64,000 bases of DNA from Spiractinospora alimapuensis (GCF_018437505.1 NZ_CP072467.1:3682010-3746009), one strand, 5' to 3'; numbered from the stretch's first letter, positions 27,751-36,636 are shown. Translations and numbers: made by a program. The notes: generated from the letters alone by a model not told the origin.

Positions 27751-28548
27751 TCAGTGTCCCTGGCCGCCGCGGGCACGCCACGCCTGGGCGGCGGCGCCGG
27801 CCGCCACTCCCAACACCGCCGCCGGAACCACGGTGCGCAGCGCCGTGCGGGTGGTTCGGAACTCGTGCACCGGCCAGCCCAAGCGGGTGGCGTGGCGTCG
27901 CAGCGCCCGATCCGGGTTGACCGCGTTGGGGTAGCCGACCGACCTCAGCAGCGGCAGGTCGTTGGAGGAGTCGCTGTAGGCCGTGCACCGGCTGAGGTCG
28001 AAGTCCTCGGTGTCGGCCAACCGCACCACGGCGTGCGCCTTGGCTTGGCCGTGCAGGAGATCACCCACGAGTCGGCCGGTGTAGACCCCGTGGTCGCGCT
28101 CGGCGATGGTGCCCAGCGCGCCGGCCAGCCCCAGCCGCTCCCGGATGACGTCGGCGAGCTCGACGGGCGTGGCGGTCACCAACCAGACCGGGTCGCCGGC
28201 GTTCTGGTGGCGCCGGACCAGGGACAGGGTCTCCTCCCACACCCGGTCGGCCATCGTCTCGTCATAGATCTCGGCACAGATCGCCTGAAGATTCTCCGCT
28301 GTGTGACCCGCCACAAAGCCGAGTGCCGCCTCCCGCGCCGCCTGGATACTCTCCCGGCGCTCCGTCCCGCTGGCGCGGAACAGGAGCTGCCCCCAGGCGA
28401 ACCGCATGAGGTCCCGCGTTGTGACCAGGTCACGGGCTGCCAGGCCACGTGCCAGGTGGTAGATCGCTGCCCCGCGCATCAGGGTGTTGTCGACGTCGAA
28501 GAACGCCGCGGAACGCCCGTCCGGGCGGTGCGGCGTGAAGCCTCCCAT
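27751..28548 (-). CDS. HAD-IB family phosphatase
   Basis: A 265-residue HAD-superfamily hydrolase of the SerB-like subclass. Motif I is FFDVDNTLMRGAAIYH, motif II the Thr in WLVTATPVELAD, and motif III/IV KAHAVVRLA with YSDSSNDLPLLRSVGYPNAVNPD. The C-terminus has a hydrophobic stretch VVPAAVLGVAAGAAAQAW that may associate with the membrane. Actinobacterial members of this group act on phosphoserine-like or lysophospholipid substrates; the actual substrate is not evident. Confidence 0.88.
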   Translation of the reverse strand: MGGFTPHRPDGRSAAFFDVDNTLMRGAAIYHLARGLAARDLVTTRDLMRFAWGQLLFRASGTERRESIQAAREAALGFVAGHTAENLQAICAEIYDETMADRVWEETLSLVRRHQNAGDPVWLVTATPVELADVIRERLGLAGALGTIAERDHGVYTGRLVGDLLHGQAKAHAVVRLADTEDFDLSRCTAYSDSSNDLPLLRSVGYPNAVNPDRALRRHATRLGWPVHEFRTTRTALRTVVPAAVLGVAAGAAAQAWRARGGQGH

Positions 28549-28650
28549 GCCGATGAGCCTACGGCCCGTTGGCGGAGTTTTTCGTCACGCGGCGCTTCAT
28601 GCCCGGGTCTGGACGCGAATACTTCGCGAATGCAGCATGATTGATGCGGG

Positions 28651-29787
28651 ATGGTCGAGGTAGGGCTGGCACTGATCTGCGCGCTCGTGGCCTGGAGTGC
28701 CACGGCTGCCTTGACTGTGCGCTGTTACCGGGTGCCGCGGACGCACGTGGTGGCCTGGCTCATCTCGGTCGTCGCCCTGATGGTGGCCCTGACTGGCGCT
28801 CTGCCCGCGGCCTTCCTCGATTTCTCCACGGCCACGTTCCGCGTCTTCCAGCTCGGTGTCGGACTCCTGGCACCGTTGTGGGCGGCCTGGGGCGTCGCTG
28901 AGTACACGCTGCGCTCGTTCCCGGGGCGGCTGGCCGTGCGGGAGGGCGTGGTCCTGTTCACCATCGTGCCGGTGGTGATCCTGTGCCTCGACCCGCTCAG
29001 CGGCACGTTCGACGGAAGCTATCCCCAGGCGGACGTCCACTACCAAATCCCGGCCATGGTGGCGCTGGGAGCCGCACACACCTTCTCGGTCGTGGTGCTC
29101 GTGGCCTGCGCGGTGGCGTCCGTGCTGCAACACCAGCGCCGCGACGACGACGCGTTGGGGCGTCTGCGCGTGATCGGCCTCATCGGCGGCGCGGTAGTGA
29201 TTCAGATCATAGTGGCGCGAATGGGGCTCGGACCGTTCGGTCAACTGGCGTTGTTGGCCGCGTTGGGGTGCCTGTGGCAGGCGGCCAGCGTCGCGGCCAC
29301 GATCCCCCGGGCGATCGACACCGACGACGGTCGGCATGGCGGTGCCGGCGACGAAGACGAAGACGACGAGGAGCAGGAAATGCTGCGGCGCAGGCGGGAC
29401 AACACCGAAAGCTACGCCGGTGGCGAGAGCGCGCCTCGGGCCCCCCGCGCGCCCCGCACCAAGGCGAAGATCACGATCTACACCGTCTTCGAGGGCTACG
29501 CCGAGGCGTTCGACGCTCGTATGGCCCACGTCGTCGAGGCAGTGCGTCGCTACGAGCCGGAGACCCTCATGTTCGTGAGCCACCGGGTGCCGTCCGCGCC
29601 GGCGCAGCGCATCGTCTACGCGATGTACCGGGACGACCTCGCCGCCGAACAGCACGAGCAGCAGCCGCACATTCAGGAGTTTCTCAGGGACTCGTCGCGC
29701 CTCGTCTCCGCCACCAACGTGATCGAGCTGGAGACGGTGGACGGCAAGGCCGATCAGGCGCTGGTCGCGATGCTGATGGGGCAGTGA
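28651..29787 (+). CDS. Membrane protein fused to an ABM-like (antibiotic biosynthesis monooxygenase fold) domain
   Basis: A 378-residue protein. About seven hydrophobic segments (residues 4-220) are arranged like a small sensory or MHYT-type membrane domain. A disordered acidic and Arg-rich linker (DEDEDDEEQEMLRRRRD) follows. The C-terminal domain (about 272-375) has the ferredoxin-like ABM fold pattern: ITIYTVFEGYAEAFDAR, EPETLMFVSHRVP, IVYAMYRDDLAAEQHEQQPH. ABM domains often oxidise quinones or bind heme. No catalytic role is certain. It is divergent from the HAD phosphatase. Confidence 0.75.
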   Translation: MVEVGLALICALVAWSATAALTVRCYRVPRTHVVAWLISVVALMVALTGALPAAFLDFSTATFRVFQLGVGLLAPLWAAWGVAEYTLRSFPGRLAVREGVVLFTIVPVVILCLDPLSGTFDGSYPQADVHYQIPAMVALGAAHTFSVVVLVACAVASVLQHQRRDDDALGRLRVIGLIGGAVVIQIIVARMGLGPFGQLALLAALGCLWQAASVAATIPRAIDTDDGRHGGAGDEDEDDEEQEMLRRRRDNTESYAGGESAPRAPRAPRTKAKITIYTVFEGYAEAFDARMAHVVEAVRRYEPETLMFVSHRVPSAPAQRIVYAMYRDDLAAEQHEQQPHIQEFLRDSSRLVSATNVIELETVDGKADQALVAMLMGQ

Positions 29788-29927
29788 CCGCAGCTCGTCG
29801 CGATTGCCCGGTTTTCTAACAGTTCGCTGGGAATGGACGGGGAAGGGCGGCGATCGTCGGGTCTTGCAGTACCCTTCCTGGTGCCAATCACCGCGTCTGG
29901 GTTCCAGGGGAGCATGCAGGAAGTACG

Positions 29928-30602
29928 ATGCGCAAACTTCTCGTTCTACTGATCTTGCTCGCCATCGCCCTTGTGGGCACGGACAGGGCCTTGCTCTACG
30001 GCGCGGAGAGCGAGTTGGCGAAGCGGGTCAGCCAGCAGTACCCGATGGACGCCGAACCGGATGTCGACATCGGCGGCTTCCCCTTCCTCACCCAGGCCTT
30101 CGGCGGCACCTACTCCGAGATCAACCTCGTCACCGGCGCCTTCGCCTACGAGGAGATCCAGTTCGAGCGGATCGACGTCACGCTGTACGACGTCGAGGCC
30201 CCACTCGCCGACCTGATGACCAGCCCGACCGCCTCGGCGCGCAGCGCGGAGGGGACGGCGCTGCTGCCCTACAGCGAACTCCAGCGTCGGCTGCCCGAGG
30301 GGTTGTCGATCGAGCAGGAGGGCGGGGAGCCCCGGATCTCCGGAGACCTCGCGATCCAGGGATTCAGCGTGCCCGTGGAGAGCGGGATCGAGATCTCGGT
30401 CGCCGACTCCGTGCTCACGGTCACCCCGACCGACATCGAGATCGGCGAGGCCATGGTGGACCTCGGCGGCGTCGGCGACGAGCTGGCGTTCGACTTCCCC
30501 GTGGACGACCTCCCCTTCGATCTCGCGATCACCGACGTCGAGGCGCTGCCCAACGGCGTGCAGATCACGGTGGAGGGCACGGACATCCCGCTGGTGGCGT
30601 GA
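29928..30602 (+). CDS. LmeA family (DUF2993) secreted/membrane-anchored protein
   Basis: A 224-residue protein with an N-terminal signal anchor (MRKLLVLLILLAIALVGTDR) and the DUF2993 domain: ELAKRVSQQYPMDAEPDVDIGGFPFLTQAFGGTYSEINL, then beta-rich repeats ending AITDVEALPNGVQITVEGTDIPL. LmeA of mycobacteria is a phospholipid-binding periplasmic protein needed for lipomannan elongation; the role here is by family analogy. It is followed by the promoter and leader peptide of the sulfurtransferase operon. Confidence 0.85.
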   Translation: MRKLLVLLILLAIALVGTDRALLYGAESELAKRVSQQYPMDAEPDVDIGGFPFLTQAFGGTYSEINLVTGAFAYEEIQFERIDVTLYDVEAPLADLMTSPTASARSAEGTALLPYSELQRRLPEGLSIEQEGGEPRISGDLAIQGFSVPVESGIEISVADSVLTVTPTDIEIGEAMVDLGGVGDELAFDFPVDDLPFDLAITDVEALPNGVQITVEGTDIPLVA

Positions 30603-30619
30603 GTGGGCGTAACCCGCGG

Positions 30620-30648
30620 GTGACATCCACAGCCCAACCACGTACCAT
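30620..30648 (+). promoter_or_regulatory. Promoter of the Cys leader peptide / sulfurtransferase transcript
   Basis: The -35 is GTGACA (30620-30625) and the -10 is TACCAT (30643-30648), with a 17-bp spacer. The GTG of the leader peptide begins 8 nt after the -10, so transcription and translation would start at about the same base (leaderless mRNA). Confidence 0.6.
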
Positions 30649-30655
30649 CGTGGGT

Positions 30656-30745
30656 GTGACTCCCCTGGCAGATGCGCTACTCACGAAGCGCCGCGCGGTC
30701 GACTACGGCCGTTGCGCCACGGCGCTGTGTCGCGGTTGCCGCTAG
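30656..30745 (+). CDS. Ms5788A-type Cys-rich leader peptide (29 aa)
   Basis: A GTG-initiated 29-residue reading frame whose C-terminal half is GRCATALCRGCR then stop, three Cys in nine residues, after a LLTKRRAVDYG core. That core and the terminal cysteines match the leaderless Cys-attenuation peptides known in mycobacteria (Ms5788A family) upstream of sulfur genes. It lies 241 bp ahead of the sulfurtransferase-sseC operon. By analogy, slow translation at its Cys codons under Cys shortage would raise expression of the downstream genes. Confidence 0.8.
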   Translation: MTPLADALLTKRRAVDYGRCATALCRGCR

Positions 30746-30986
30746 AGCGGACCGGCAGGCACGTCCGACGTCGTCGACTGTCCATCCGGGGACGCGAGAT
30801 CGCTTCCCGGGCCAGGAATCCGACGCCATGAGCAGAGTCCGATCCCCCCGGAAGAGATCTCTCCTCACACGTTTCGGTCGTGGAGTCCTGATCCACGCTG
30901 AGCCCACGCACCGGTCCGGCTCTCGCACGAGTTCGTTCGCACCTGTTTCGTCGCTTGCGCTGTAGACACATTCCGAGGAGATTCCC

Positions 30987-31826
30987 ATGAGCCGTTCCGA
31001 CGCCCTGGTGGACGCCGAGTGGGTGGAGTCCCACCTGGACGACAGCAACGTCGTGTTGATCGAGGTCGACGAGGACACCACGGCCTACGACAAGGGCCAC
31101 ATCCGTAACGCGGTCAAGCTGGACTGGAAGACCGACCTGCAGGACCCCGTCCGGCGTGACTTCGTGGACCGGGCCGGCTTCGAGGCGCTGCTCTCGGAGC
31201 GGGGCGTGTCCAACGACGCCACGGTCGTCCTGTACGGCGGGAACAACAACTGGTTCGCCGCCTACGCCTACTGGTACTTCAAGCTCTACGGGCACCAGAA
31301 CGTGAAGCTGCTCGACGGTGGCCGCAAGAAGTGGGAGCTGGACTCCCGCGAGCTCGTCACCGACGTTCCCACCCGTGAGCGCACCAACTACGTCGCCAAG
31401 GACCAGGACCTGGCGATCCGCGCGTTCCGCGACGAGGTCGTGGATGCCATCGGCACCAAGGACCTCGTCGACGTGCGCTCGCCCGACGAGTTCGTCGGTC
31501 GCCTGCTGGCCCCCGCGCACCTGCCGCAGGAGTCGGCGCAGCGTCCGGGGCACGTGCCCACGGCCCGCAACATCCCGTGGTCCAAGGCCGCGAACGAGGA
31601 CGGCACCTTCAAGTCCAACGAGGAACTGAAGGCCCTGTACGAGGAGGCCGGTGTCGACCTCGACAAGGACATCATCGCCTACTGCCGTATCGGCGAGCGC
31701 TCCTCGCACACCTGGTTCGCCCTGCACGAGCTGCTGGGCCTGAACAACGTGAAGAACTACGACGGTTCGTGGACGGAGTACGGCTCCCTGGTCGGCGTGC
31801 CGGTGGAGCTCGGGGAGGCCAAGTGA
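30987..31826 (+). CDS. Thiosulfate/3-mercaptopyruvate sulfurtransferase (rhodanese)
   Basis: Two rhodanese domains in 279 residues. The first lacks a catalytic Cys (VLYGGNNNWFAAYAYW region); the second has the active-site loop AYCRIGERSSHTWF with Cys233. It transfers sulfane sulfur from thiosulfate or mercaptopyruvate to an acceptor. The ATG at 30987 has a GAGGAGA site (CCGAGGAGATTCCCATG). Its stop overlaps the start of sseC (GTGA), as in the mycobacterial cysA2-sseC pair. Expression is probably controlled by the Cys leader peptide upstream. Confidence 0.95.
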   Translation: MSRSDALVDAEWVESHLDDSNVVLIEVDEDTTAYDKGHIRNAVKLDWKTDLQDPVRRDFVDRAGFEALLSERGVSNDATVVLYGGNNNWFAAYAYWYFKLYGHQNVKLLDGGRKKWELDSRELVTDVPTRERTNYVAKDQDLAIRAFRDEVVDAIGTKDLVDVRSPDEFVGRLLAPAHLPQESAQRPGHVPTARNIPWSKAANEDGTFKSNEELKALYEEAGVDLDKDIIAYCRIGERSSHTWFALHELLGLNNVKNYDGSWTEYGSLVGVPVELGEAK

Positions 31827-32134
31827 GTGTCGCTGACGGTTGCGGAGCACCTGAGGGCGGCGTCGCGCTGCGCGACGGCGAGGCCGGCGACCAGGCGGTG
31901 ATCCAGGGAGTGGTCCGTCGCGACGGCGAGCCGCTGCGCGGAGCCTACGCACGGCTGCTCAACCCGCAGGGCGACTTCGCGGGAGAGGTCGCCACCGGCG
32001 ACGAGGGCACGTTCCGGTTCTTCGCCGCGGACGGCGACTGGACCATCCGCGTCCTCGCCTCCAAGGGTTTCACCGGAGAGTTCTCGGTGCACGCCCAGAC
32101 CGGAAAGATCGTGGATCTTGAGGTGACCGCCTGA
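31823..32134 (+). CDS. sseC: SseC, DUF1416 family protein
   Basis: A 103-residue all-beta protein of DUF1416. It has a Cys near the start (DGCGAPEGG), AVIQGVVRRDGEPLRGAYARLLN and a Fn3/CarboxypepD_reg-like core GTFRFFAADGDWTIRVLA. Its partner is the rhodanese immediately upstream, overlapping by 4 bp (GTGA). The biochemical role in sulfur transfer is not established. It is followed by a strong terminator. Confidence 0.93.
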   Translation: MSVADGCGAPEGGVALRDGEAGDQAVIQGVVRRDGEPLRGAYARLLNPQGDFAGEVATGDEGTFRFFAADGDWTIRVLASKGFTGEFSVHAQTGKIVDLEVTA

Positions 32135-32164
32135 TCGGCGTCGCTTCACGTCTTTGACCTGCGC

Positions 32165-32192
32165 AGGGCCCGGGGATTTGTCCCCGGGCCCT
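32165..32192 (+). terminator. Strong hairpin terminator after sseC
   Basis: A perfect 12-bp stem (AGGGCCCGGGGA at 32165-32176 with its complement at 32181-32192) with a 4-nt TTTG loop. It is followed by TCCTGTTT. It ends the sulfurtransferase-sseC transcript 30 bp after the stop. Confidence 0.85.
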
Positions 32193-32311
32193 TCCTGTTT
32201 GCGGACCCGTGAGTGGCCGAAACCAGTGACATTTGGACGGCGGCCTGACACGATGCCGTCGTACCAGGAACCCTCCGCGGTCCCCCGCTCACGGTCGGGA
32301 GGTTCGAGGCA

Positions 32312-34222
32312 GTGGATGGCGCGAGTGATCGTTCGACTCGGAGCGACGCGGTGTACCTCGGGTGGAGGCACACCATCCTCGCGCCGGACCCCGGTGCGCC
32401 ACCCAAACGGCCCACTCCCGGGGACATCCTCCAGGTCAGCGACGAGTGGCTGGCGGAGCAGCGGCGCGAGGGAACCACGACCAACCGGCCGTTATGGCTC
32501 GCCGCCCTGGGCCTGGTCCTCATGGTCGTCCTGTGGCCGGTGTTGGGGCAGCTCCGGATCCTCCCGGGTGTCCTGGTCGTGGTGTTGGTGGCCCTGAGCG
32601 TGCTGCTCGCGGTGCCGCTGGCCGTCGCACTGTGGCAGGGGCACTCGGTCACCCGCGCACGGATGGCCGCGGAACGCGAGCGCGTCGCCGCCCGGCAGGA
32701 GTCCGCGGAGCGGGAGTTACGGGACCGCCAGCGGGAGCACGCCGAGCGCTACCGGGAGTGGCAGCAGCGCAAGCAGGCGTTCGAGGCGCAACCGCGGTGG
32801 TACACCGTCACCGTGCCCCGGCGGCACTCCCGCGTGGACCTGATCGGAGGCACGGACGCCGGTTGGGCCGCGGTCCTCACCACTATGGCCGGTTCCCGGT
32901 TGCGCTCCGGCGCCGACGTCACCATCCTCGACCTCACCGGGCGGGCCGTCGCCAGTGGGCTGGTCGCGCTCTCCCGCGCCTGTGGGATTCCGACGGCGGT
33001 GCGGGTCGTACCCGCGGACGTGTCCCGGCTGGGGCTCGGGACCGATCTCCCGCCCCGCGCCTTCGCGGAGGTTCTCGCCCGCGTCGCCCGCATCCAGGAC
33101 CCCAACCGGAGCCTGGACGCCGACCGAGGCCTCCTGGCACCGCTGGTCGAGCTGGTGGGCGTGGACGTACCGGCGATCCTCACCGCGCTGGCCACGGTCG
33201 GCGGGGACACCGATGCCGACACCTTGTGGTCGAACGCCGAGGACGCGGCCACACTGCGTGCCACGCTGCGCGAGCAACTCGGTGAGGACCGGCGGACACG
33301 GGACCGGGCCTGGGGCCTGCAGCAGCTCCTCACCCCGCTGGAGAGTCTGGGAACCCGCCTGGCCGGTGCGGATCCCACCCAGCTCACCGTTGTCGCCACC
33401 GACCGCGGATCCGGCCGTTCGGCGACGGCCCTGTTCGGCGGGTACGTCGCCTCGGTGATGGCGGAGCGGCTCCGCGCGGGTGAGGACCAGGAACCCGACC
33501 CCTGGTGGCACACCGTGATCGTCTGCGGGGCGGAACACCTCGGCGGTGCCGAGATCGACCACCTGACCGCCGCCGCCGACCGGTCGGGGGCCGGCGTGGT
33601 CTTCCTCCGTGGCCGCGTCGTCGAGGACGGGCACCACCCCGCCGACAACTCCATGGTCCTCGCCATGCGCATGCCCGACGCCCTTTCCGCCCGCATCGCC
33701 GCGGAACGGCTCCGTGGCAGCGGGGGAGACCCGGCGGCGCTCACCCCCCACCCCCTCACCGAGATCGTCGGCGAGGCCCTGCGTGACAGTGTCCCCAGCA
33801 GCTACCGCCCCGACTCCGTCACGGTCGACACCGGCGGGTATCCCCGGATGAACGCCGGCAAGCTGGTCGCCCCGCTGGAGTACGTGCGCCAGGTACGAAC
33901 CGCGACCTCGTGGGGCAGGACCACGCGCCAGGCCGAGGAGATCGACTCCGCCGACCCGCTCGGCGACACCGGACGCGCCGTGGAAGTCGACGAGAAGGGC
34001 CTACGCACCCTCCCCTTCACCGCGCTGGTCGCCCGGGAGCCCGACGGTCTGGTCCTCGTCGACGCCAACCCCGGCATCATGGGCCTCCCAACGGCGACCC
34101 TGACCACGGTGCGCGACACGCCACCACCGCTCGTCCCCGCCCACCCCCCACAGGAAGGCGAAACCGAGGCGAACCTGGGCCCACCCCCAAGCCGCCTCGA
34201 CTGGCGCAGCGGCACCGGGTGA
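32312..34222 (+). CDS. Large two-TM protein with a degenerate ATPase-like domain, unknown function
   Basis: A 636-residue protein. After about 60 soluble residues there are two adjacent membrane helices (LWLAALGLVLMVVLWPVL and VLVVVLVALSVLLAVPLAV). An Arg/Glu coiled-coil follows (ARMAAERERVAARQESAERE...), then a cytoplasmic globular part beginning RWYTVTVPRRHSRVDLIGG. The order of strands looks like an FtsK/VirB4-type P-loop domain (VDLIGGTDAGWAAVLTTM in the Walker A place), but the GKS/T lysine is absent. The start is GTG at 32312 (GGGAGG 11 nt upstream). A scaffold rather than a motor is inferred. It is unrecognised otherwise. Confidence 0.7.
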   Translation: MDGASDRSTRSDAVYLGWRHTILAPDPGAPPKRPTPGDILQVSDEWLAEQRREGTTTNRPLWLAALGLVLMVVLWPVLGQLRILPGVLVVVLVALSVLLAVPLAVALWQGHSVTRARMAAERERVAARQESAERELRDRQREHAERYREWQQRKQAFEAQPRWYTVTVPRRHSRVDLIGGTDAGWAAVLTTMAGSRLRSGADVTILDLTGRAVASGLVALSRACGIPTAVRVVPADVSRLGLGTDLPPRAFAEVLARVARIQDPNRSLDADRGLLAPLVELVGVDVPAILTALATVGGDTDADTLWSNAEDAATLRATLREQLGEDRRTRDRAWGLQQLLTPLESLGTRLAGADPTQLTVVATDRGSGRSATALFGGYVASVMAERLRAGEDQEPDPWWHTVIVCGAEHLGGAEIDHLTAAADRSGAGVVFLRGRVVEDGHHPADNSMVLAMRMPDALSARIAAERLRGSGGDPAALTPHPLTEIVGEALRDSVPSSYRPDSVTVDTGGYPRMNAGKLVAPLEYVRQVRTATSWGRTTRQAEEIDSADPLGDTGRAVEVDEKGLRTLPFTALVAREPDGLVLVDANPGIMGLPTATLTTVRDTPPPLVPAHPPQEGETEANLGPPPSRLDWRSGTG

Positions 34223-34653
34223 CGGGTCCTGCGGACGCCGACGCCGCCGCGCGGGGGTTCGTTGGGCGACCACGCCCCGAGCGCGGTCTTCCTTCCCGAC
34301 AGAGGTGTCCGCAGGGTGGGGACCCTTGGGAGCCGGCCGGCCGACCCAGCGTGAACGTGCGGCGCACGCCTCGCACGGTCACCACCTGTGGACGTCCGAG
34401 GGCGCCGCGACGCGGCGCCCTCGGTGGGGCGTCACCCGTGTCTGGAGTGCGCGTTGGTGTGGTGGGTGGACCGATGTGTACCTCCCAGCGGTCCGGACTC
34501 GGTCGGAGTCCCCCGGCGGCGGTGCGTGAAGGTCTGGTCACATTTGGGTGCGCTCGGCCAGGCGATGGCCGGGGCTCTGGGCGGTCCAACATAGGCTGGG
34601 GGCATCCGAAGACCGTTTCGCGGTTCTGGCCGTCCTCACCTTGTGGAGAGACC
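34223..34653. other. 431-bp gap with a strong palindrome
   Basis: No convincing gene. A near-perfect palindrome occupies 34396-34424: 14-bp arms beginning CCGAGGGCGCCGCG around one A. It could terminate the upstream transcript or be a binding site. The end of the gap (34580-34653) should contain the murT promoter. Confidence 0.55.
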
Positions 34654-35910
34654 TTGGGCGAACTCCCCTTGCGCGCACGGGTGGCTCGCGTGCTGGGCAA
34701 GAGCACAGCGGCGCTGTCGCGGGCGACCGGCCGCGGCGACGGGTCGGTCATCGGCGGCCGGGTCGCCCTGCGGGTGGACCCCAAACTACTTTCGGAGCTG
34801 TCCGAGGACCGGCGTCTCGCCCTGGTCAGCGCGACCAACGGGAAGACCACCACCACTCGCCTCATCGCCACGGCGCTGCGCCACATCGGGCCGGTCGCGA
34901 CCAACGAGTACGGCGCGAACATGCCCACCGGGCACATCACCGCGCTGGCGAACAACCTGGACGCCACCAACGGTGTGCTCGAGGTGGACGAGAAGTACCT
35001 GCCGCAGGTCCTGCGGGACGCGCGACCGGCGGTGGTCGTGCTGATGAACCTCAGCCGGGACCAGATGGACCGCGCCACCGAGATCAACCTGCTGGCCAAG
35101 CGGTGGCGGGACACCCTGAGCCTGGTCGACACGCACGTCGTCGCCAACGCCGACGACCCGCTGGTGGCGTGGGCGGGGTTGGCGTCGCGGCGGGCGACCT
35201 GGGTCTCCGCCGGCCAGCGGTGGAAACAGGACTCCTGGTGCTGCCCCGAGTGCGGCGCCCACCTCAAGCGGGAGCCCGACCCGCACTGGCAGTGCCCCGA
35301 GTGCGGCCTGCGCCGCCCGGAGGCGACCTGGAGCGTCGACACGGCCTCGGACACGGTGACCGGACCGGACGGTGTGGTCCACCGGATCGGTCTCCAGTTG
35401 CCGGGCGACGCCAACCGGGCGAACGCGGCGATCACCCTCGCCGCCGTCGCGGAGTTCGGGGTGGACCCGGCGACGGCCCTGGCCCGACTGCGTGAGGTGC
35501 GTTCGGTCGCCGGCCGCTACACCTCGGTGGAGACCGACGGCGTCGAGGTTCGCCTGCTGCTGGCCAAGAACCCGGCCGGGTGGCTGGAGTCCTTCGCGGT
35601 CCTGGACGACCCGAACACGCCCGTGCTGCTGTCGGTGAACGCGCAGATCCCCGACGGCAAGGACACCTCCTGGCTGTGGGACGTCGACTACACCGTGCTG
35701 CGTGGCCGGCGGGTGTTCGTGTCGGGTGAACGCCGCACCGACCTGGCGCTGCGCCTGGAGACCGACAATGTTCCCTTCGAGCTCACCGACCGGGTGGACG
35801 ACGCCGTACGGCGCATCAAGCAGGATCGTCCCGACACCCGCAAGGTGGACGTGATCGCCAACTACACGGCGTTCCAGCAGATCCGCGCCGCGTACGGCCG
35901 CGTCGAGTAG
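34654..35910 (+). CDS. murT: Lipid II isoglutaminyl synthase subunit MurT
   Basis: With GatD it amidates the alpha-carboxyl of D-Glu in lipid II to D-isoglutamine. It has the Mur-ligase ATP site SATNGKTTTTRLIATAL and a four-Cys zinc ribbon (CCPECGAHL ... CPECGLRR, about residues 204-230) typical of MurT. The C-terminal DUF1727 domain has LLLAKNPAGWLESF and SVNAQIPDGKDTSWLWDVDY. The start is a TTG at 34654 with GGAGAG just upstream; length 418 aa. The GatD gene follows after 12 bp. Confidence 0.94.
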   Translation: MGELPLRARVARVLGKSTAALSRATGRGDGSVIGGRVALRVDPKLLSELSEDRRLALVSATNGKTTTTRLIATALRHIGPVATNEYGANMPTGHITALANNLDATNGVLEVDEKYLPQVLRDARPAVVVLMNLSRDQMDRATEINLLAKRWRDTLSLVDTHVVANADDPLVAWAGLASRRATWVSAGQRWKQDSWCCPECGAHLKREPDPHWQCPECGLRRPEATWSVDTASDTVTGPDGVVHRIGLQLPGDANRANAAITLAAVAEFGVDPATALARLREVRSVAGRYTSVETDGVEVRLLLAKNPAGWLESFAVLDDPNTPVLLSVNAQIPDGKDTSWLWDVDYTVLRGRRVFVSGERRTDLALRLETDNVPFELTDRVDDAVRRIKQDRPDTRKVDVIANYTAFQQIRAAYGRVE

Positions 35911-35922
35911 GAGGCGACCCAG

Positions 35923-36636
35923 ATGGGCGACACCAGCAGCACGCTTCGGATCGTGTGGATCTACCCCGACCTGCTCAGTACCTACGGGGACCGCGGTAAC
36001 GCGCTGATCCTGCAGCGGCGGGCGGAGCTCCGCGGCATCAGGACCGAGATCGTCGAGGTGAACTCGAGCGATCCGGTGCCCACGGAGGGCGACGTCTACG
36101 TGCTGGGCGGGGGAGAGGACCGGCCCCAGATCCTCGCGGCGGAGCGACTGCGGGCCGACGGTGGCCTCGCCCGGGCCGCGCGGCGCGGCAAGGCCATCCT
36201 GGCGATCTGTGCCGGCTACCAGATCATCGGGGAGAGCTACGGCGACGACGCCGCCAACCCACTTCCCGGAGTCGGCATCCTGGACATCCGTAGCGGCCGG
36301 GGCGACAAGCGTGCCGTGGGCGAGATCGTCGCCGACGTCGACCCGATGCTCGGGATCGGCCGCATCACCGGTTTCGAGAACCACCAGGGCCGCACCGAGG
36401 TCGGCGGGAACGCGTTCCCGCTCTCCCGCACCGTTCGTGGTATCGGTAACGGTTCCGGTACCGAGGGCGCCTACTCCGGTCGCATCATCGGCAGCTACCT
36501 CCACGGCCCCGCCCTGCCCCGCAACCCCGCCCTCGCCGACCTACTCCTCCAGTGGGCCGTGGGCTCCGACCTGGCCCCCCTCGAGCCCGGCTGGGGCGAG
36601 TACCTCCACAAGGAACGCCTCGCGGCGGTGCAGTAG
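35923..36636 (+). CDS. gatD: Lipid II isoglutaminyl synthase glutamine amidotransferase GatD
   Basis: Class I glutaminase supplying ammonia to MurT. The nucleophile is Cys96 in AILAICAGYQIIGES and the catalytic His is His194 in GSYLHGPALPRNP, as in CobB/CobQ-type amidotransferases. The N-terminus (IVWIYPDLLSTYGDRGN) is highly typical. At 237 aa it is a little shorter than the Staphylococcus enzyme. Co-transcription with murT is nearly certain. Confidence 0.95.
   Translation: MGDTSSTLRIVWIYPDLLSTYGDRGNALILQRRAELRGIRTEIVEVNSSDPVPTEGDVYVLGGGEDRPQILAAERLRADGGLARAARRGKAILAICAGYQIIGESYGDDAANPLPGVGILDIRSGRGDKRAVGEIVADVDPMLGIGRITGFENHQGRTEVGGNAFPLSRTVRGIGNGSGTEGAYSGRIIGSYLHGPALPRNPALADLLLQWAVGSDLAPLEPGWGEYLHKERLAAVQ

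Noticed and set aside
28597-29670. Minus-strand frame opposite the membrane-ABM gene
   Set aside because: Charged, His- and Gln-rich shadow with no start signal; the plus strand shows membrane helices and the ABM fold.
34786-36504. Long open frame (572 aa) on the minus strand over murT-gatD
   Set aside because: It lies opposite two recognised genes, has shadow composition (His/Arg/Val/Gly-rich) and no ribosome site or motif.
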